A DNA stretch of 64,000 nucleotides from an uncultured Oscillospiraceae bacterium (GTDB lineage Bacteria; Bacillota; Clostridia; Oscillospirales; Oscillospiraceae). The DNA is taken from contig CAKTPP010000001.1 of assembly GCA_934591895.1 (NCBI GenBank), positions 124,001 to 188,000 on the forward strand. Reading direction: 5' to 3'. The notes beneath the pieces were generated by a model that saw nothing but the letters and a program-made list of their open reading frames with translations, did not search any database and was not told where the DNA came from. Position 1 is the first letter of the stretch. Every line of letters starts with the position of its first letter. The position numbers and the translations under genes were made by a program. This document shows, one piece after another, positions 1 through 7,503 of the stretch.

Positions 1-111
1 ATGCTCCATGGGGAGCTGGCCGTCGCGCTGGGGATGACGCGCGAGCAGGTGCCGAAGTTTATCAGCGACGCGCTTGGCGATGCGGGCGAGCCGGAGGCCG
101 CCCTCGCCTGA
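1..111 (+). CDS. C-terminal fragment of an unknown protein
   Basis: An open frame runs from the first base of the window to a TGA at 109-111 and gives 36 residues ending in an acidic, Ala-rich tail (GEPEAALA). An ATG happens to sit at base 1, so this could be a tiny complete ORF. It is more likely the end of a longer gene entering from the left, because a rho-independent terminator follows about 30 bases after the stop. I do not recognise the family. Confidence 0.45.
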   Translation: MLHGELAVALGMTREQVPKFISDALGDAGEPEAALA

Positions 112-140
112 ACGCAGTCGGCATATCTGCGATTTCCCGA

Positions 141-171
141 ACCGCCGGACATTGCGTCCGGCGGTTTTTTT
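141..171 (+). terminator. Rho-independent terminator after the left-edge gene
   Basis: A 10-bp inverted repeat (ACCGCCGGAC and its complement) with a 5-base loop is followed by seven T residues. It closes the transcript entering from the left and separates it from the zur promoter. Confidence 0.9.
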
Positions 172-182
172 GCGCGCTGCCC

Positions 183-211
183 TTGACAGATGGGAAAAGT
201 GCGTGTATGCT
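183..211 (+). promoter_or_regulatory. Promoter of the zur-znuACB operon
   Basis: TTGACA (183-188) and TATGCT (206-211) are separated by 17 bases. Transcription would start near 218, about 36 bases before the zur start codon, and run directly into the inverted repeat at 223-239. Confidence 0.8.
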
Positions 212-222
212 ACGGTTTGAAT

Positions 223-239
223 TCGGGACTGATTCCCGA
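223..239. promoter_or_regulatory. Inverted repeat at the zur transcription start, candidate operator
   Basis: TCGGGA (223-228) and TCCCGA (234-239) form a perfect 6-bp dyad with a 5-base spacer, just downstream of the -10 box. Its position suits a repressor site, most simply autoregulation by the Fur-family protein encoded immediately downstream. It does not match the classical AT-rich Fur/Zur boxes, so the binding protein is inferred. Confidence 0.5.
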
Positions 240-253
240 TTTGGAGGCGAATC

Positions 254-667
254 ATGCGAAACAGTTATCACACGCAGCAGCGCTGTGCGCTGCTGGCGTT
301 TTTGTCTGCACACGCGGACGAGCAGTTCACGGTTGAGCAGCTGCTCGCGGCCATGGGCGACGCCGCGCCCGGCCGCAGCACGGTCTACCGTGCGCTCGAC
401 CGGCTGGTCGAGGAGGGCACGGTGCGCCGCTTCGCGCCCGAGAGCGGCGGCAGCGCCGCCTATCAGGCCATGGACCCCGGCCACTGCGATGCGCACCTGC
501 ATTTAAAATGCGTCGGCTGCGGGCGGCTGATCCATCTTGACACCGGCGTCTCCGATGCGCTGCAGGCGGACCTGCTGCGCGCGGCGGGCTTCACGGTCGA
601 CGGGCGCAGCACGACGATCTACGGCACGTGCGCCGACTGCGGCGGAAAGCGGGGCGGCCATGCGTAA
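254..667 (+). CDS. zur: Fur-family metalloregulator, probably Zur
   Basis: This 137-residue protein has the Fur-family length and layout. A winged helix occupies roughly residues 8-85, with the recognition-helix stretch GRSTVYRALDRLVEEG. A dimerisation/metal domain follows, with a His-rich HCDAHLH segment and two CxxC pairs (CVGC and CADC) that form the structural zinc site. A GGAGG ribosome-binding site lies 6 bases before the ATG. The gene overlaps the start of a zinc-type solute-binding protein gene by 8 bases and heads that operon, so zinc is the likeliest co-repressor. Fur or PerR function cannot be excluded from sequence alone. Confidence 0.88.
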   Translation: MRNSYHTQQRCALLAFLSAHADEQFTVEQLLAAMGDAAPGRSTVYRALDRLVEEGTVRRFAPESGGSAAYQAMDPGHCDAHLHLKCVGCGRLIHLDTGVSDALQADLLRAAGFTVDGRSTTIYGTCADCGGKRGGHA

Positions 668-1628
668 GATTTTATGTGTGCTGCTCTCGGCTGCGCTGAT
701 GGTGTCGGCACTGTCCGGCTGCGCGGTGCAGAAAAACCCGGATGCAGACGACGGAAAGCTCCATGTCGTCACGACGATCTTTGCGCCCTATGACTTTGCG
801 CGGCAGGTCGGCGGGGACGATGTGACGGTCACGATGCTGCTGCACCCCGGCTGCGAGGTGCACGCCTATGAGCCCACGCCGAAGGACATCATCGCCATCC
901 GCAATGCCGACGTGTTCATCTACGTCGGCGGCGAGTCGGATGCGTGGGTGCAGACCGTGCTCGACGGCGTCGATAACCCCGACCTGCGCGTCGTGACGCT
1001 CATGGACTGCGTTGAGCTGCTGCACGAGGAGACGGTCGAGGGGATGCAGACCGAACGGCACGGGCACGACCATGATGATGGGGAGGATGCGCAGGACGGG
1101 GAACCCGACGAGCACGTCTGGACGTCCCCGCGCAACGCCGCGCGCATCTGCCGAAAGCTGTGCGACGCGTTCTCGGCGGCGGACAGCGCGCACGCGGCGC
1201 AGTATGCGCAGCGCTGTGGGGACTATGTGGAGCAGCTTGATCGCCTTGATGCGGAATTTCGGGATGTGGTGGAGCACGCTGCGCGAAAAACAATCGTTTT
1301 TGCAGACCGTTTCCCACTGCGGTATTTTGCCGACGCCTACGGTCTGGACTATTATGCGGCCTATCCCGGCTGCGCGGACGCGGCCGAGCCGTCGGCTGCC
1401 ACGGTGGCATTTCTGATCGACAAGGTGCGCGCCGACGGCATCCCGGTCGTGTTCACGATCGAGCTCTCGAACGGCAAGCTCGCCGACACGGTCTGCGAGG
1501 CCACGGGCGCGAAAAAACTGGAGTTTGCGACCTGTCACAACGTGACGGCGCAGGCATTTGTAAACGGCGCGACGTATCTGCAGCTCATGGAGCGCAACGT
1601 GCAGGCGCTGCGGGAGGCATTGAACTGA
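660..1628 (+). CDS. znuA: Zinc/manganese ABC transporter substrate-binding lipoprotein (ZnuA-like)
   Basis: The 322-residue protein belongs to the cluster 9 (ZnuA/TroA) metal-binding family. The ATG at 660, inside the end of zur, was chosen because it starts a lipoprotein signal with lipobox LSGC (lipidated Cys about residue 21). Likely metal ligands are His69 (CEVHAYEPTP) and His152 (EHVWTSP). A short His/Asp-rich loop (HGHDHDD, about residues 134-140) resembles the zinc-scavenging loop of ZnuA proteins. The third ligand motif, usually HDAF, reads ADRF here, which marks a divergent subfamily. It should deliver metal to the ZnuBC channel encoded next. Confidence 0.88.
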   Translation: MRKILCVLLSAALMVSALSGCAVQKNPDADDGKLHVVTTIFAPYDFARQVGGDDVTVTMLLHPGCEVHAYEPTPKDIIAIRNADVFIYVGGESDAWVQTVLDGVDNPDLRVVTLMDCVELLHEETVEGMQTERHGHDHDDGEDAQDGEPDEHVWTSPRNAARICRKLCDAFSAADSAHAAQYAQRCGDYVEQLDRLDAEFRDVVEHAARKTIVFADRFPLRYFADAYGLDYYAAYPGCADAAEPSAATVAFLIDKVRADGIPVVFTIELSNGKLADTVCEATGAKKLEFATCHNVTAQAFVNGATYLQLMERNVQALREALN

Positions 1629-2336
1629 ATGGCACTCATTACTTGTGAACACGTCTGTCTCGGCTACGACGGGCAGACGGTGCTGCGCGACGTGAACTTC
1701 ACGGTCTCGCGCGGCGATCTGCTGTGCGTGGTCGGTGAAAACGGCTCGGGCAAGTCCACGCTCATCAAGGGCCTGCTCGGCCTCAAGACGCCGGAGCAGG
1801 GCAGCATCACGCTCGGCGACGGGCTCGTGCGCAACGAGATCGGCTATCTGCCGCAGCAGACGCAGCTGCAGCGCGACTTTCCGGCAAGCGTGGCGGAGGT
1901 CGTGCGCTCGGGCTGCATCAACCAGATGCGCGGCCGCGTGTTTTATTCCCGCGCCGACCGTGCCCGCGCGCAGGAGAACATGGAGCGCATGGGCATCGAG
2001 GATCTGGCCAACCGCAGCTATCAGGCGCTCTCCGGCGGTCAGCAGCAGCGCGTGCTGCTCGCGCGCGCCCTGTGCGCCACGCGAAAGCTCCTTCTGCTCG
2101 ACGAGCCGGTCACGGGACTTGACCCCGTGGCGACGGTGGAGCTGTATAACCTCATCAAGCTCGTCAATCTCTGCAGCGGCATCACCGTCATCATGGTCAC
2201 GCACGACATTGACGCCGCGCTGCGCTATGCCACGCACGTGCTGCATCTCGGGCACCGACAGCTCTTTTTCGGCACGGCGGCGGACTACAAGCAGAGCGAC
2301 GCCGCGCGCCGGTTTCTGGGAGGGCGGAAGGTATGA
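1629..2336 (+). CDS. znuC: Metal ABC transporter ATP-binding protein
   Basis: A 235-residue cytoplasmic ABC ATPase. The Walker A motif is GENGSGKST (about residues 37-45), the signature LSGGQQQR, Walker B LLLLDEP, and the switch His lies in MVTHD. It begins right after the znuA stop and overlaps the permease gene by 4 bases (ATGA), so the three transporter genes are translationally coupled. It energises zinc (or manganese) import. Confidence 0.92.
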   Translation: MALITCEHVCLGYDGQTVLRDVNFTVSRGDLLCVVGENGSGKSTLIKGLLGLKTPEQGSITLGDGLVRNEIGYLPQQTQLQRDFPASVAEVVRSGCINQMRGRVFYSRADRARAQENMERMGIEDLANRSYQALSGGQQQRVLLARALCATRKLLLLDEPVTGLDPVATVELYNLIKLVNLCSGITVIMVTHDIDAALRYATHVLHLGHRQLFFGTAADYKQSDAARRFLGGRKV

Positions 2337-3157
2337 AGATCATTCTGGAGATGCTGTCGTATCCGTTTCTCGTGCGCGCGCTCGTGGTGGGTGTGCTGGT
2401 GTCGCTGTGCGCGTCGCTTCTGGGCGTGTCGCTCGTGCTCAAGCGCTACTCCATGATCGGCGACGGGCTGAGCCACGTCGGCTTCGGCGCGCTTGCGATC
2501 GCAACGGCGTTCAATCTCGCGCCGCTGGCGGTGGCGGTGCCGGTCGTGGTCGTGGCGGCGTTTTTGCTGCTGCGCCTGTCGCAGAACGGCAAGCTCAAGG
2601 GTGACGCCGCGATCGCGCTGCTGTCGAGCAGCGCACTGGCCGTCGGCGTGATGACCGTGTCCGTCACAAGCGGCATGAACACCGACGTGAACAACTACAT
2701 GTTCGGCAGCATCCTGTCGCTGTCGTCGGCCGACCTGCGCCTGAGCCTGATCCTGTCGGCGGCGGTGCTGGCGCTGTTTTTGCTGTGCTATCCGCGCATT
2801 TTCGCCGTCACCTTTGACGAGACGTTCTCGCGCGCGACGGGCGTGCACACGCAGGCGTACAATATGCTCCTCGCGGTGCTCACGGCTGTCACGATCGTGC
2901 TCGGCATGCGCATGATGGGCGCGCTGCTCATTTCGAGCCTCATTATCTTTCCGGCGCTGACGGCGATGCGCGTGTTCGGCACGTTCCGCTCGGTCACGAT
3001 CTGCGCGGCCGTGGTGTCGGTGGTGAATTTCCTGCTGGGCATGGTGCTGTCCTATGTGTTCGAGACGCCGTCCGGCGCGAGCGTTGTGGTGGTCGATCTG
3101 GTGGTGTTCCTGCTCTTTTGCGGCGTGCAGCGGATCTTGTGCCGCACGAAAAAATGA
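2333..3157 (+). CDS. znuB: Metal ABC transporter permease
   Basis: A 274-residue, strongly hydrophobic ABC-3 family permease with seven to nine predicted membrane segments. Family hallmarks include the N-terminal SLVLKRYSMIGDGLSHVGFG region and the late GALLISSLIIFPALTA segment. It is the last gene of the zur-znuACB operon, and a strong stem-loop follows within 6 bases of its stop. Confidence 0.92.
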   Translation: MKIILEMLSYPFLVRALVVGVLVSLCASLLGVSLVLKRYSMIGDGLSHVGFGALAIATAFNLAPLAVAVPVVVVAAFLLLRLSQNGKLKGDAAIALLSSSALAVGVMTVSVTSGMNTDVNNYMFGSILSLSSADLRLSLILSAAVLALFLLCYPRIFAVTFDETFSRATGVHTQAYNMLLAVLTAVTIVLGMRMMGALLISSLIIFPALTAMRVFGTFRSVTICAAVVSVVNFLLGMVLSYVFETPSGASVVVVDLVVFLLFCGVQRILCRTKK

Positions 3158-3162
3158 CGCTC

Positions 3163-3194
3163 AAAGCGGCGGCTCCGGTCAGAGCCGCCGCTTT
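3163..3194. terminator. Stem-loop between znuB and sigE, probably bidirectional
   Basis: A perfect 13-bp inverted repeat (AAAGCGGCGGCTC) with a 6-base loop lies between the convergent ends of znuB and sigE. The T tracts are only three bases on either strand, so it is a weak intrinsic terminator by that criterion, though well placed for both genes. Confidence 0.65.
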
Positions 3195-3202
3195 GGACGT
3201 TT

Positions 3203-3928
3203 TCAGCACTGCATCTGCCGGAGCATCTCCTGCCGCAGGTGCGCGATGATGCGCTTTTCGAGCCGGCTGATGTAGCTCTGCGAGATGCCGAGCAGGTCCG
3301 CGACCTCTTTTTGCGTCGCCTCGTGTGTGCCGCCGATGCCGAAGCGCAGCAGGATGATGCGCCGGTCGCGCTCGCCGAGCGTCTCGATGGCGCGCAGGAG
3401 CATGGCGCGCTCGGCGTCGTCCTCGAGCGGGCGGCTCACGGCGTCGGCGTCCGTGCCAAGGATGTCCGAGAGCAGCAGCTCGTTGCCGTCCCAGTCGGTG
3501 TTGAGCGGCTCGTCGATGCTCACCTCCGTTTTCTGCGCGCTGCATTTGCGCAGGTACATGAGGATCTCGTTTTCGATGCAGCGTGAGGCGTAGGTCGCAA
3601 GCTTGATGTTCTTGTCCGGCTTGAAGGTGTGGATGGCCTTGACGAGCCCGATCGTGCCGATCGAGATCAGATCCTCGATGTGGATGCCGGTGTTTTCAAA
3701 CCGGCGCGCGATGTACACCACCAGCCGCAGATTGTGCTCGATGAGCAGGGACGCGGCGTCCTCGCTGCCGGCGGTGAGCGCGCGGATGGCCCGCTGCTCG
3801 GCCTCGCGGTCGAGCGGGGCGGGCATGGTGTCGCTCCCGCCGATGTAAAACACCCCCGGCGCGCCGCCGCGCAGCCGCAGCCGCAGCGCCGTCCAGAGCG
3901 TATGCAGTCTTTCCAGTAGTCCTGACAC
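3203..3928 (-). CDS. sigE: Sporulation sigma factor SigE (pro-form)
   Basis: The 241-residue protein matches SigE, the early mother-cell sigma factor. The hydrophobic/basic N-terminal pro-sequence (about the first 25 residues) is followed by FYIGGSD, as at the SigE cleavage region. Then come region 2 (NLRLVVYIARRFENTG, DLISIGTIGLVKA, ATYASRCIENEILMYLR) and region 4 with the helix-turn-helix ISQSYISRLEKR. The start is GTG, preceded by AGGAGGGG at 5 bases. It lies 12 bases downstream of spoIIGA, whose product should cleave the pro-sequence after septation signalling. Confidence 0.95.
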   Translation of the reverse strand: MSGLLERLHTLWTALRLRLRGGAPGVFYIGGSDTMPAPLDREAEQRAIRALTAGSEDAASLLIEHNLRLVVYIARRFENTGIHIEDLISIGTIGLVKAIHTFKPDKNIKLATYASRCIENEILMYLRKCSAQKTEVSIDEPLNTDWDGNELLLSDILGTDADAVSRPLEDDAERAMLLRAIETLGERDRRIILLRFGIGGTHEATQKEVADLLGISQSYISRLEKRIIAHLRQEMLRQMQC

Positions 3929-3940
3929 GAAAACCCCTCC

Positions 3941-4777
3941 TCAGCTTTTTGGCGGCAGCACCATGGAAAATGCTCCGTCGGATGTGAGCGCCTGTGCGCT
4001 CAGGGCCAGCAGCATCGGCTCCGGCACGCCGTCGATCATCACACTGTCCGGCCGGAACGCCGGCAGCAGCGCGCCCGCCACGCCCACCGCGCGGTATGGC
4101 AGCAGTACGACCCGTCCGGTGCATTCCGGCAGCGCGCCGAGCACCGTCAGCGTCTGCACTGCGTCGTCCGGCAGCGCGTGCAGCGCCGGAAACAGCGGCA
4201 GCACCGCCGCGTGCTCGACCACGGCCGCCGGCAGGCCGGACACCGGGTCGTGCAGGTCGTTTCCGCTGTCGCGCAGAGCGCGGACGGTCGTGCTGCGTCC
4301 GGCGAGCGTGACCGTCACGGTGCGCACCTCGCGCGCAGCGGCCTTTGCCCGCCGCCGGAACACCACCGACACGGCCGCATAGCACACGGCGAACGACAGC
4401 GCCAGTACCCGGCCGGATACCGTCACGAGCGCGCCGCTGCCCGGCGGCACGCCCGCGAGCATGCTCGCCGCGTATACCGCGCCGCCGAACGCGGCGGACA
4501 CCGCGAAAAACACCACCGTGCACCGCGCCCGGTGCGCCTCGCCGCCGAAGGCGATGAGCGCCATGACCGCGCCGAGCGCGAGCTTCATCGCGCCGCTGCC
4601 GAGCCAGCCGCAGCCGGGCAGCACCATGACCGCCGCGTACAGCGCGCCCGTGAGCGCCGCGAGCAGATACCGCCCGCGGCGCAGCACCACGCCGCACACG
4701 CGCGCGGACGCGAGCACGAGACAGTAGTCAAGGAGCAGATTGAGCCCGAACAGGCGATCAAGATAGATGACGTCCAT
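3941..4777 (-). CDS. spoIIGA: Sigma-E processing peptidase SpoIIGA
   Basis: The 278-residue protein has five or so N-terminal membrane segments (to about residue 150) and a C-terminal aspartic protease-like domain. The catalytic motif is DSGN (in LRDSGNDLHDPVSG, about residue 168). SpoIIGA activates pro-SigE in the mother cell when signalled by SpoIIR from the forespore. The gene directly precedes sigE, the conserved arrangement. No convincing Shine-Dalgarno precedes the ATG at 4777. A -10-like TACGAT on this strand lies only about 6 bases upstream; no Spo0A box could be recognised. Confidence 0.92.
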   Translation of the reverse strand: MDVIYLDRLFGLNLLLDYCLVLASARVCGVVLRRGRYLLAALTGALYAAVMVLPGCGWLGSGAMKLALGAVMALIAFGGEAHRARCTVVFFAVSAAFGGAVYAASMLAGVPPGSGALVTVSGRVLALSFAVCYAAVSVVFRRRAKAAAREVRTVTVTLAGRSTTVRALRDSGNDLHDPVSGLPAAVVEHAAVLPLFPALHALPDDAVQTLTVLGALPECTGRVVLLPYRAVGVAGALLPAFRPDSVMIDGVPEPMLLALSAQALTSDGAFSMVLPPKS

Positions 4778-4881
4778 GGAGCTATCGTATCACGGCGCGC
4801 GCGGGAAAATGCGCAAAAGCCGCCGGAGGAAAGAGGGCGGAAAAAAGCGGCGTTTCCCGCGGCGGGAAATGACGCAGAGCG

Positions 4882-4910
4882 TTGATTTTGCGGTGGGCGG
4901 CTGTTATAAT
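4882..4910 (+). promoter_or_regulatory. Promoter of the toroid/cohesin/DUF4430/ECF operon
   Basis: TTGATT (4882-4887) and TATAAT (4905-4910) are 17 bases apart. The transcript would start near 4917 and leave a leader of only about 60 bases before the AGGAGG at 4966. That is too short for a cobalamin riboswitch, and no B12-box sequence was seen. Confidence 0.8.
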
Positions 4911-4977
4911 GTTGCGTGATTTCGGAGCAGGCGCGCAGTGCGCTGCGCGCTTTCGATATCCGCTCAGGAGGCAAATG

Positions 4978-6453
4978 ATGAAAGCAAACAAACGATCACT
5001 GGCGCTGGTCCTGACACTGGTGCTCATCTGCACGCTGCTGCCGCTCCCGGCGGCACAGGCTGCAGACGTGCAGCCGGTGCTCTCGGCTGCGCTGGCGCGG
5101 CAGGCTTCCGCCGTTCCGTCGCCGGGCTATGGCGACGAGTGGACGGTGCTCGGGCTTGCGCGCGGCGGGTATTTCACCGCGGACAGCGACTATTTTGCGC
5201 GCTATTACGCAGACCTCTCGGCCAAGGTGCCGGAGCTGACGGCGGCGTCCGGGCGCGACGGTGCGCTCAACGCCTATAAATCTACGGACAATTCGCGCGT
5301 CATCCTCGCCCTGTCCGCCATCGGGCGCGACGCGGCGCAGGTCGGCGGGTGCGATCTCACCGCGCCGTATGCGGATTTTGCGTGGGTGACCAATCAGGGC
5401 ATCAACGGGCCCATCTTCGCGCTGCTTGCGCTCGACAGCCGCAATTACCTGCCCGGCAGCACGGTGCGCAGCCGGTGCGTGGATGCGATCCTGAACGCCG
5501 AGTGCTCCGGCGGCGGCTGGGCGCTCAGCGGCACTGCGGCCGATCCGGATGTGACGGCCATGGCGCTGCAGGCGCTGGCGGCTTACCGCTCGGAGGCGGC
5601 GGTCGCGGCGGCCGTGACGCGCGGCGTGGACGCGCTCTCTGCCATGCAGAGCAGCGACGGCGGCTTCACCTCGTGGGGCTCCGCCAACGCCGAGAGCGCC
5701 GCACAGGTCATCGTTGCCTGCACGGCGCTGGGCATTGATCCGGACACGGACAGCCGCTTCGTCAAGGACGGCGGCTCGGCGGTCGATGCGCTCCTGACGT
5801 TCTACGATGCGGACGCGGCGGCCTTCCGCCATACGGCCTCCGGCGGCGTGAACAGTCTCGCTACCGAGCAGGCGGTGTATGCGCTCGTGGCCGTGTCGCG
5901 TCTGCGCCGCGGGCAGAGCAGCCTCTATCAGGAGACGGACACGCCCACGATCGAGACGCCCGCCGAGCCCGATGCGTCGCTCGCGCGCGTGCTCTGCACG
6001 GCGGACGGCAGCGGCCTCATCCCTGCGGGATACCGCACGGCCGCGGTGTGCCCGCCGGATGCATCGGCAGACAGCACCGTCACGTTTTCCGACGGGACGC
6101 AGCTGCTCTACAGCCCCGTTTTGTCCGAGCGCAGCGGCACACCGACATGGGTGTGGCTCTTTGCGCCGGACGTGACGGACGATATGCTCAACGACCCGGC
6201 AAGTTACACCGTGGCGGACGGGAAGGGGCCGGTGCTCACCGTCGGTGACGTGAATGCCGACGGCGTCATCAACGCGCAGGATGCGCTGGCCATCCGCACG
6301 GCCTGCGCCGGAGAGACGGCTCCGGCGGCGGATGTGCTGCTGGCGATGGATGCGGATCTCAGCGGCCGCGTGGACGCGCAGGATGTGCGCGCGGTGGCCG
6401 ACAGCTTTGTGCGGGATACGGCGCTGCCCGCAGCGCAGGAGGACGGAACATGA
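4978..6453 (+). CDS. Secreted alpha/alpha-toroid (prenyltransferase-repeat) protein with C-terminal dockerin
   Basis: The 491-residue exported protein starts at the second of two adjacent ATGs, 6 bases after AGGAGG. A signal peptide ends near residue 27 (AQA). Residues about 40-330 carry helix-repeat motifs of the squalene-cyclase/prenyltransferase toroid fold (NQGINGPIFALLALDSRNY, GGWALSG, DVTAMALQALAAY, DGGFTSWGS, ESAAQVIVACTALG). The alpha-domain of intrinsic factor and transcobalamin has the same fold. Residues about 420-478 form a type I dockerin with two calcium loops (DVNADGVINAQD and DADLSGRVDAQD). It overlaps the next gene by 4 bases. Enzymatic activity is unlikely; a binding role is inferred. 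Confidence 0.85.
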   Translation: MKANKRSLALVLTLVLICTLLPLPAAQAADVQPVLSAALARQASAVPSPGYGDEWTVLGLARGGYFTADSDYFARYYADLSAKVPELTAASGRDGALNAYKSTDNSRVILALSAIGRDAAQVGGCDLTAPYADFAWVTNQGINGPIFALLALDSRNYLPGSTVRSRCVDAILNAECSGGGWALSGTAADPDVTAMALQALAAYRSEAAVAAAVTRGVDALSAMQSSDGGFTSWGSANAESAAQVIVACTALGIDPDTDSRFVKDGGSAVDALLTFYDADAAAFRHTASGGVNSLATEQAVYALVAVSRLRRGQSSLYQETDTPTIETPAEPDASLARVLCTADGSGLIPAGYRTAAVCPPDASADSTVTFSDGTQLLYSPVLSERSGTPTWVWLFAPDVTDDMLNDPASYTVADGKGPVLTVGDVNADGVINAQDALAIRTACAGETAPAADVLLAMDADLSGRVDAQDVRAVADSFVRDTALPAAQEDGT

Positions 6454-7007
6454 AGCCTTTGCGGACAAAAAAGAACCTTGCCGCTGCGCTCAGCGTTCTG
6501 CTTGTCGCGGCGATCGTGGTGCTGTGCATCGCGCTGCGGCAAAAGAGCGATGCGGACGTTGACCCCACGCTGACGCTCGTGTGCGCGCCGGCGGATGCCG
6601 ACGGCGTGTGCACGGTCGACGTGCAGCTGACCGGCCTGCCGGACGGCGGACATTATGAGGCGGCGAGCATCGCCGTGGCCTTTGACCCGACGCAGCTGAC
6701 CTTTCTCGGCACGGACGACGGGGACATCCCGCTCGTGATGGGCAGCCTCCCGGAGTGGGAGAGCGACCCCGCGCGCGCAAACGAGACCGGCAGCGCGCGT
6801 GCGCTGTGCCTGCCGGAGGAGGGAGCCGCGCTGGCTACCTCGACCGGCAGCGTGCTCGTGCGCCTGCGCTTTCAGTTGGCCGACGGCGTGACGGACTCGG
6901 CGCTGACGGTGACGGATGCGGCGCTGGCTGCCGCGGACGAGACCGAGAGCCTTACCTCGGCGGCGGCCACACTTGAGGTCGCCGGCGGGACGGTGCGCCA
7001 TGGGTAA
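6450..7007 (+). CDS. Membrane-anchored cohesin-like protein
   Basis: The 185-residue protein has one N-terminal membrane segment (about residues 10-28) followed by a single extracytoplasmic beta-rich domain. That domain has the cohesin/carbohydrate-binding pattern: alternating strands, AVAFDPTQLTFLGTDDG near the middle and VLVRLRFQLADG near the end. Cohesins bind dockerins, and the gene directly upstream encodes a dockerin. The coupling (ATGA overlap upstream, 8-base overlap downstream) suggests the proteins form one complex at the outer face of the membrane. The cohesin assignment rests on pattern only. Confidence 0.68.
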   Translation: MKPLRTKKNLAAALSVLLVAAIVVLCIALRQKSDADVDPTLTLVCAPADADGVCTVDVQLTGLPDGGHYEAASIAVAFDPTQLTFLGTDDGDIPLVMGSLPEWESDPARANETGSARALCLPEEGAALATSTGSVLVRLRFQLADGVTDSALTVTDAALAAADETESLTSAAATLEVAGGTVRHG

Positions 7008-7503
7008 GCGCCGCGCCTGCTGCCTGCTGCTGTGCCTGCTGCTGTTGCTGTGCACGGCCTGCGGCGGGCAGCCGCAGCCGGACACCGGCGGCGCGCTGCG
7101 CTGCACGGTGACGATCGAGTGCACCACGGTGCTCGCGCACATGGACGGCCTGAAGGCCGGCAAGGCGGAGATCGTCCCGTCCGACGGCGTGCTCCTGCCG
7201 GAGACGGAGGTCGCCTTCTCCGAGGGCGACACGGTGTTTGACGTGCTGCAGCGCGTCTGCCGGGCGCAGGGCATCCACATGGAATCAAGCTGGACGCCCG
7301 CATACAACAGCGCCTACATCGAGGGCATCGGCAACCTCTACGAATTCGACTGCGGCGAGCTGTCCGGCTGGATGTACAGCGTCAACGGCGTCTGGCCGGA
7401 TTATGGCTGCAGCGGTTACACACTGCACGACGGCGACGCCGTCGTCTGGAGCTATACCTGCGATCTCGGGCGCGATGTCGGCGCCCGGCAAGGAGACACA
7501 TGA
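7000..7503 (+). CDS. DUF4430 (transcobalamin-like C-terminal domain) lipoprotein
   Basis: The 167-residue protein begins with a Leu-rich lipoprotein signal ending at CTACGG (lipidated Cys about residue 24, slightly atypical lipobox). The rest is a DUF4430 domain with the typical ending ELSGWMYSVNGVWPDYG, then GYTLHDGDAVVWSYTCDLG. DUF4430 is homologous to the C-terminal beta domain that closes over cobalamin in intrinsic factor and transcobalamin. Its neighbours are an alpha/alpha-toroid protein (the fold of the other half of those carriers) and an ECF vitamin transporter. It is therefore likely part of a surface ligand-capture device; the ligand is inferred. Confidence 0.85.
   Translation: MGKRRACCLLLCLLLLLCTACGGQPQPDTGGALRCTVTIECTTVLAHMDGLKAGKAEIVPSDGVLLPETEVAFSEGDTVFDVLQRVCRAQGIHMESSWTPAYNSAYIEGIGNLYEFDCGELSGWMYSVNGVWPDYGCSGYTLHDGDAVVWSYTCDLGRDVGARQGDT

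Noticed and set aside
672..2255. Long open frame on the minus strand opposite znuA and znuC
   Set aside because: GC-rich codon usage on the other strand leaves few stops. The translation is Arg/His/Ala-rich with no family motifs, while the plus strand encodes clear znu genes.
3941..4777. Spo0A box upstream of spoIIGA
   Set aside because: No recognisable TGTCGAA-type match was found between 4778 and 4900 on either strand.
4882..4977. Cobalamin riboswitch before the toroid/ECF operon
   Set aside because: The leader is only about 60 bases and contains no B12-box-like conserved sequence.
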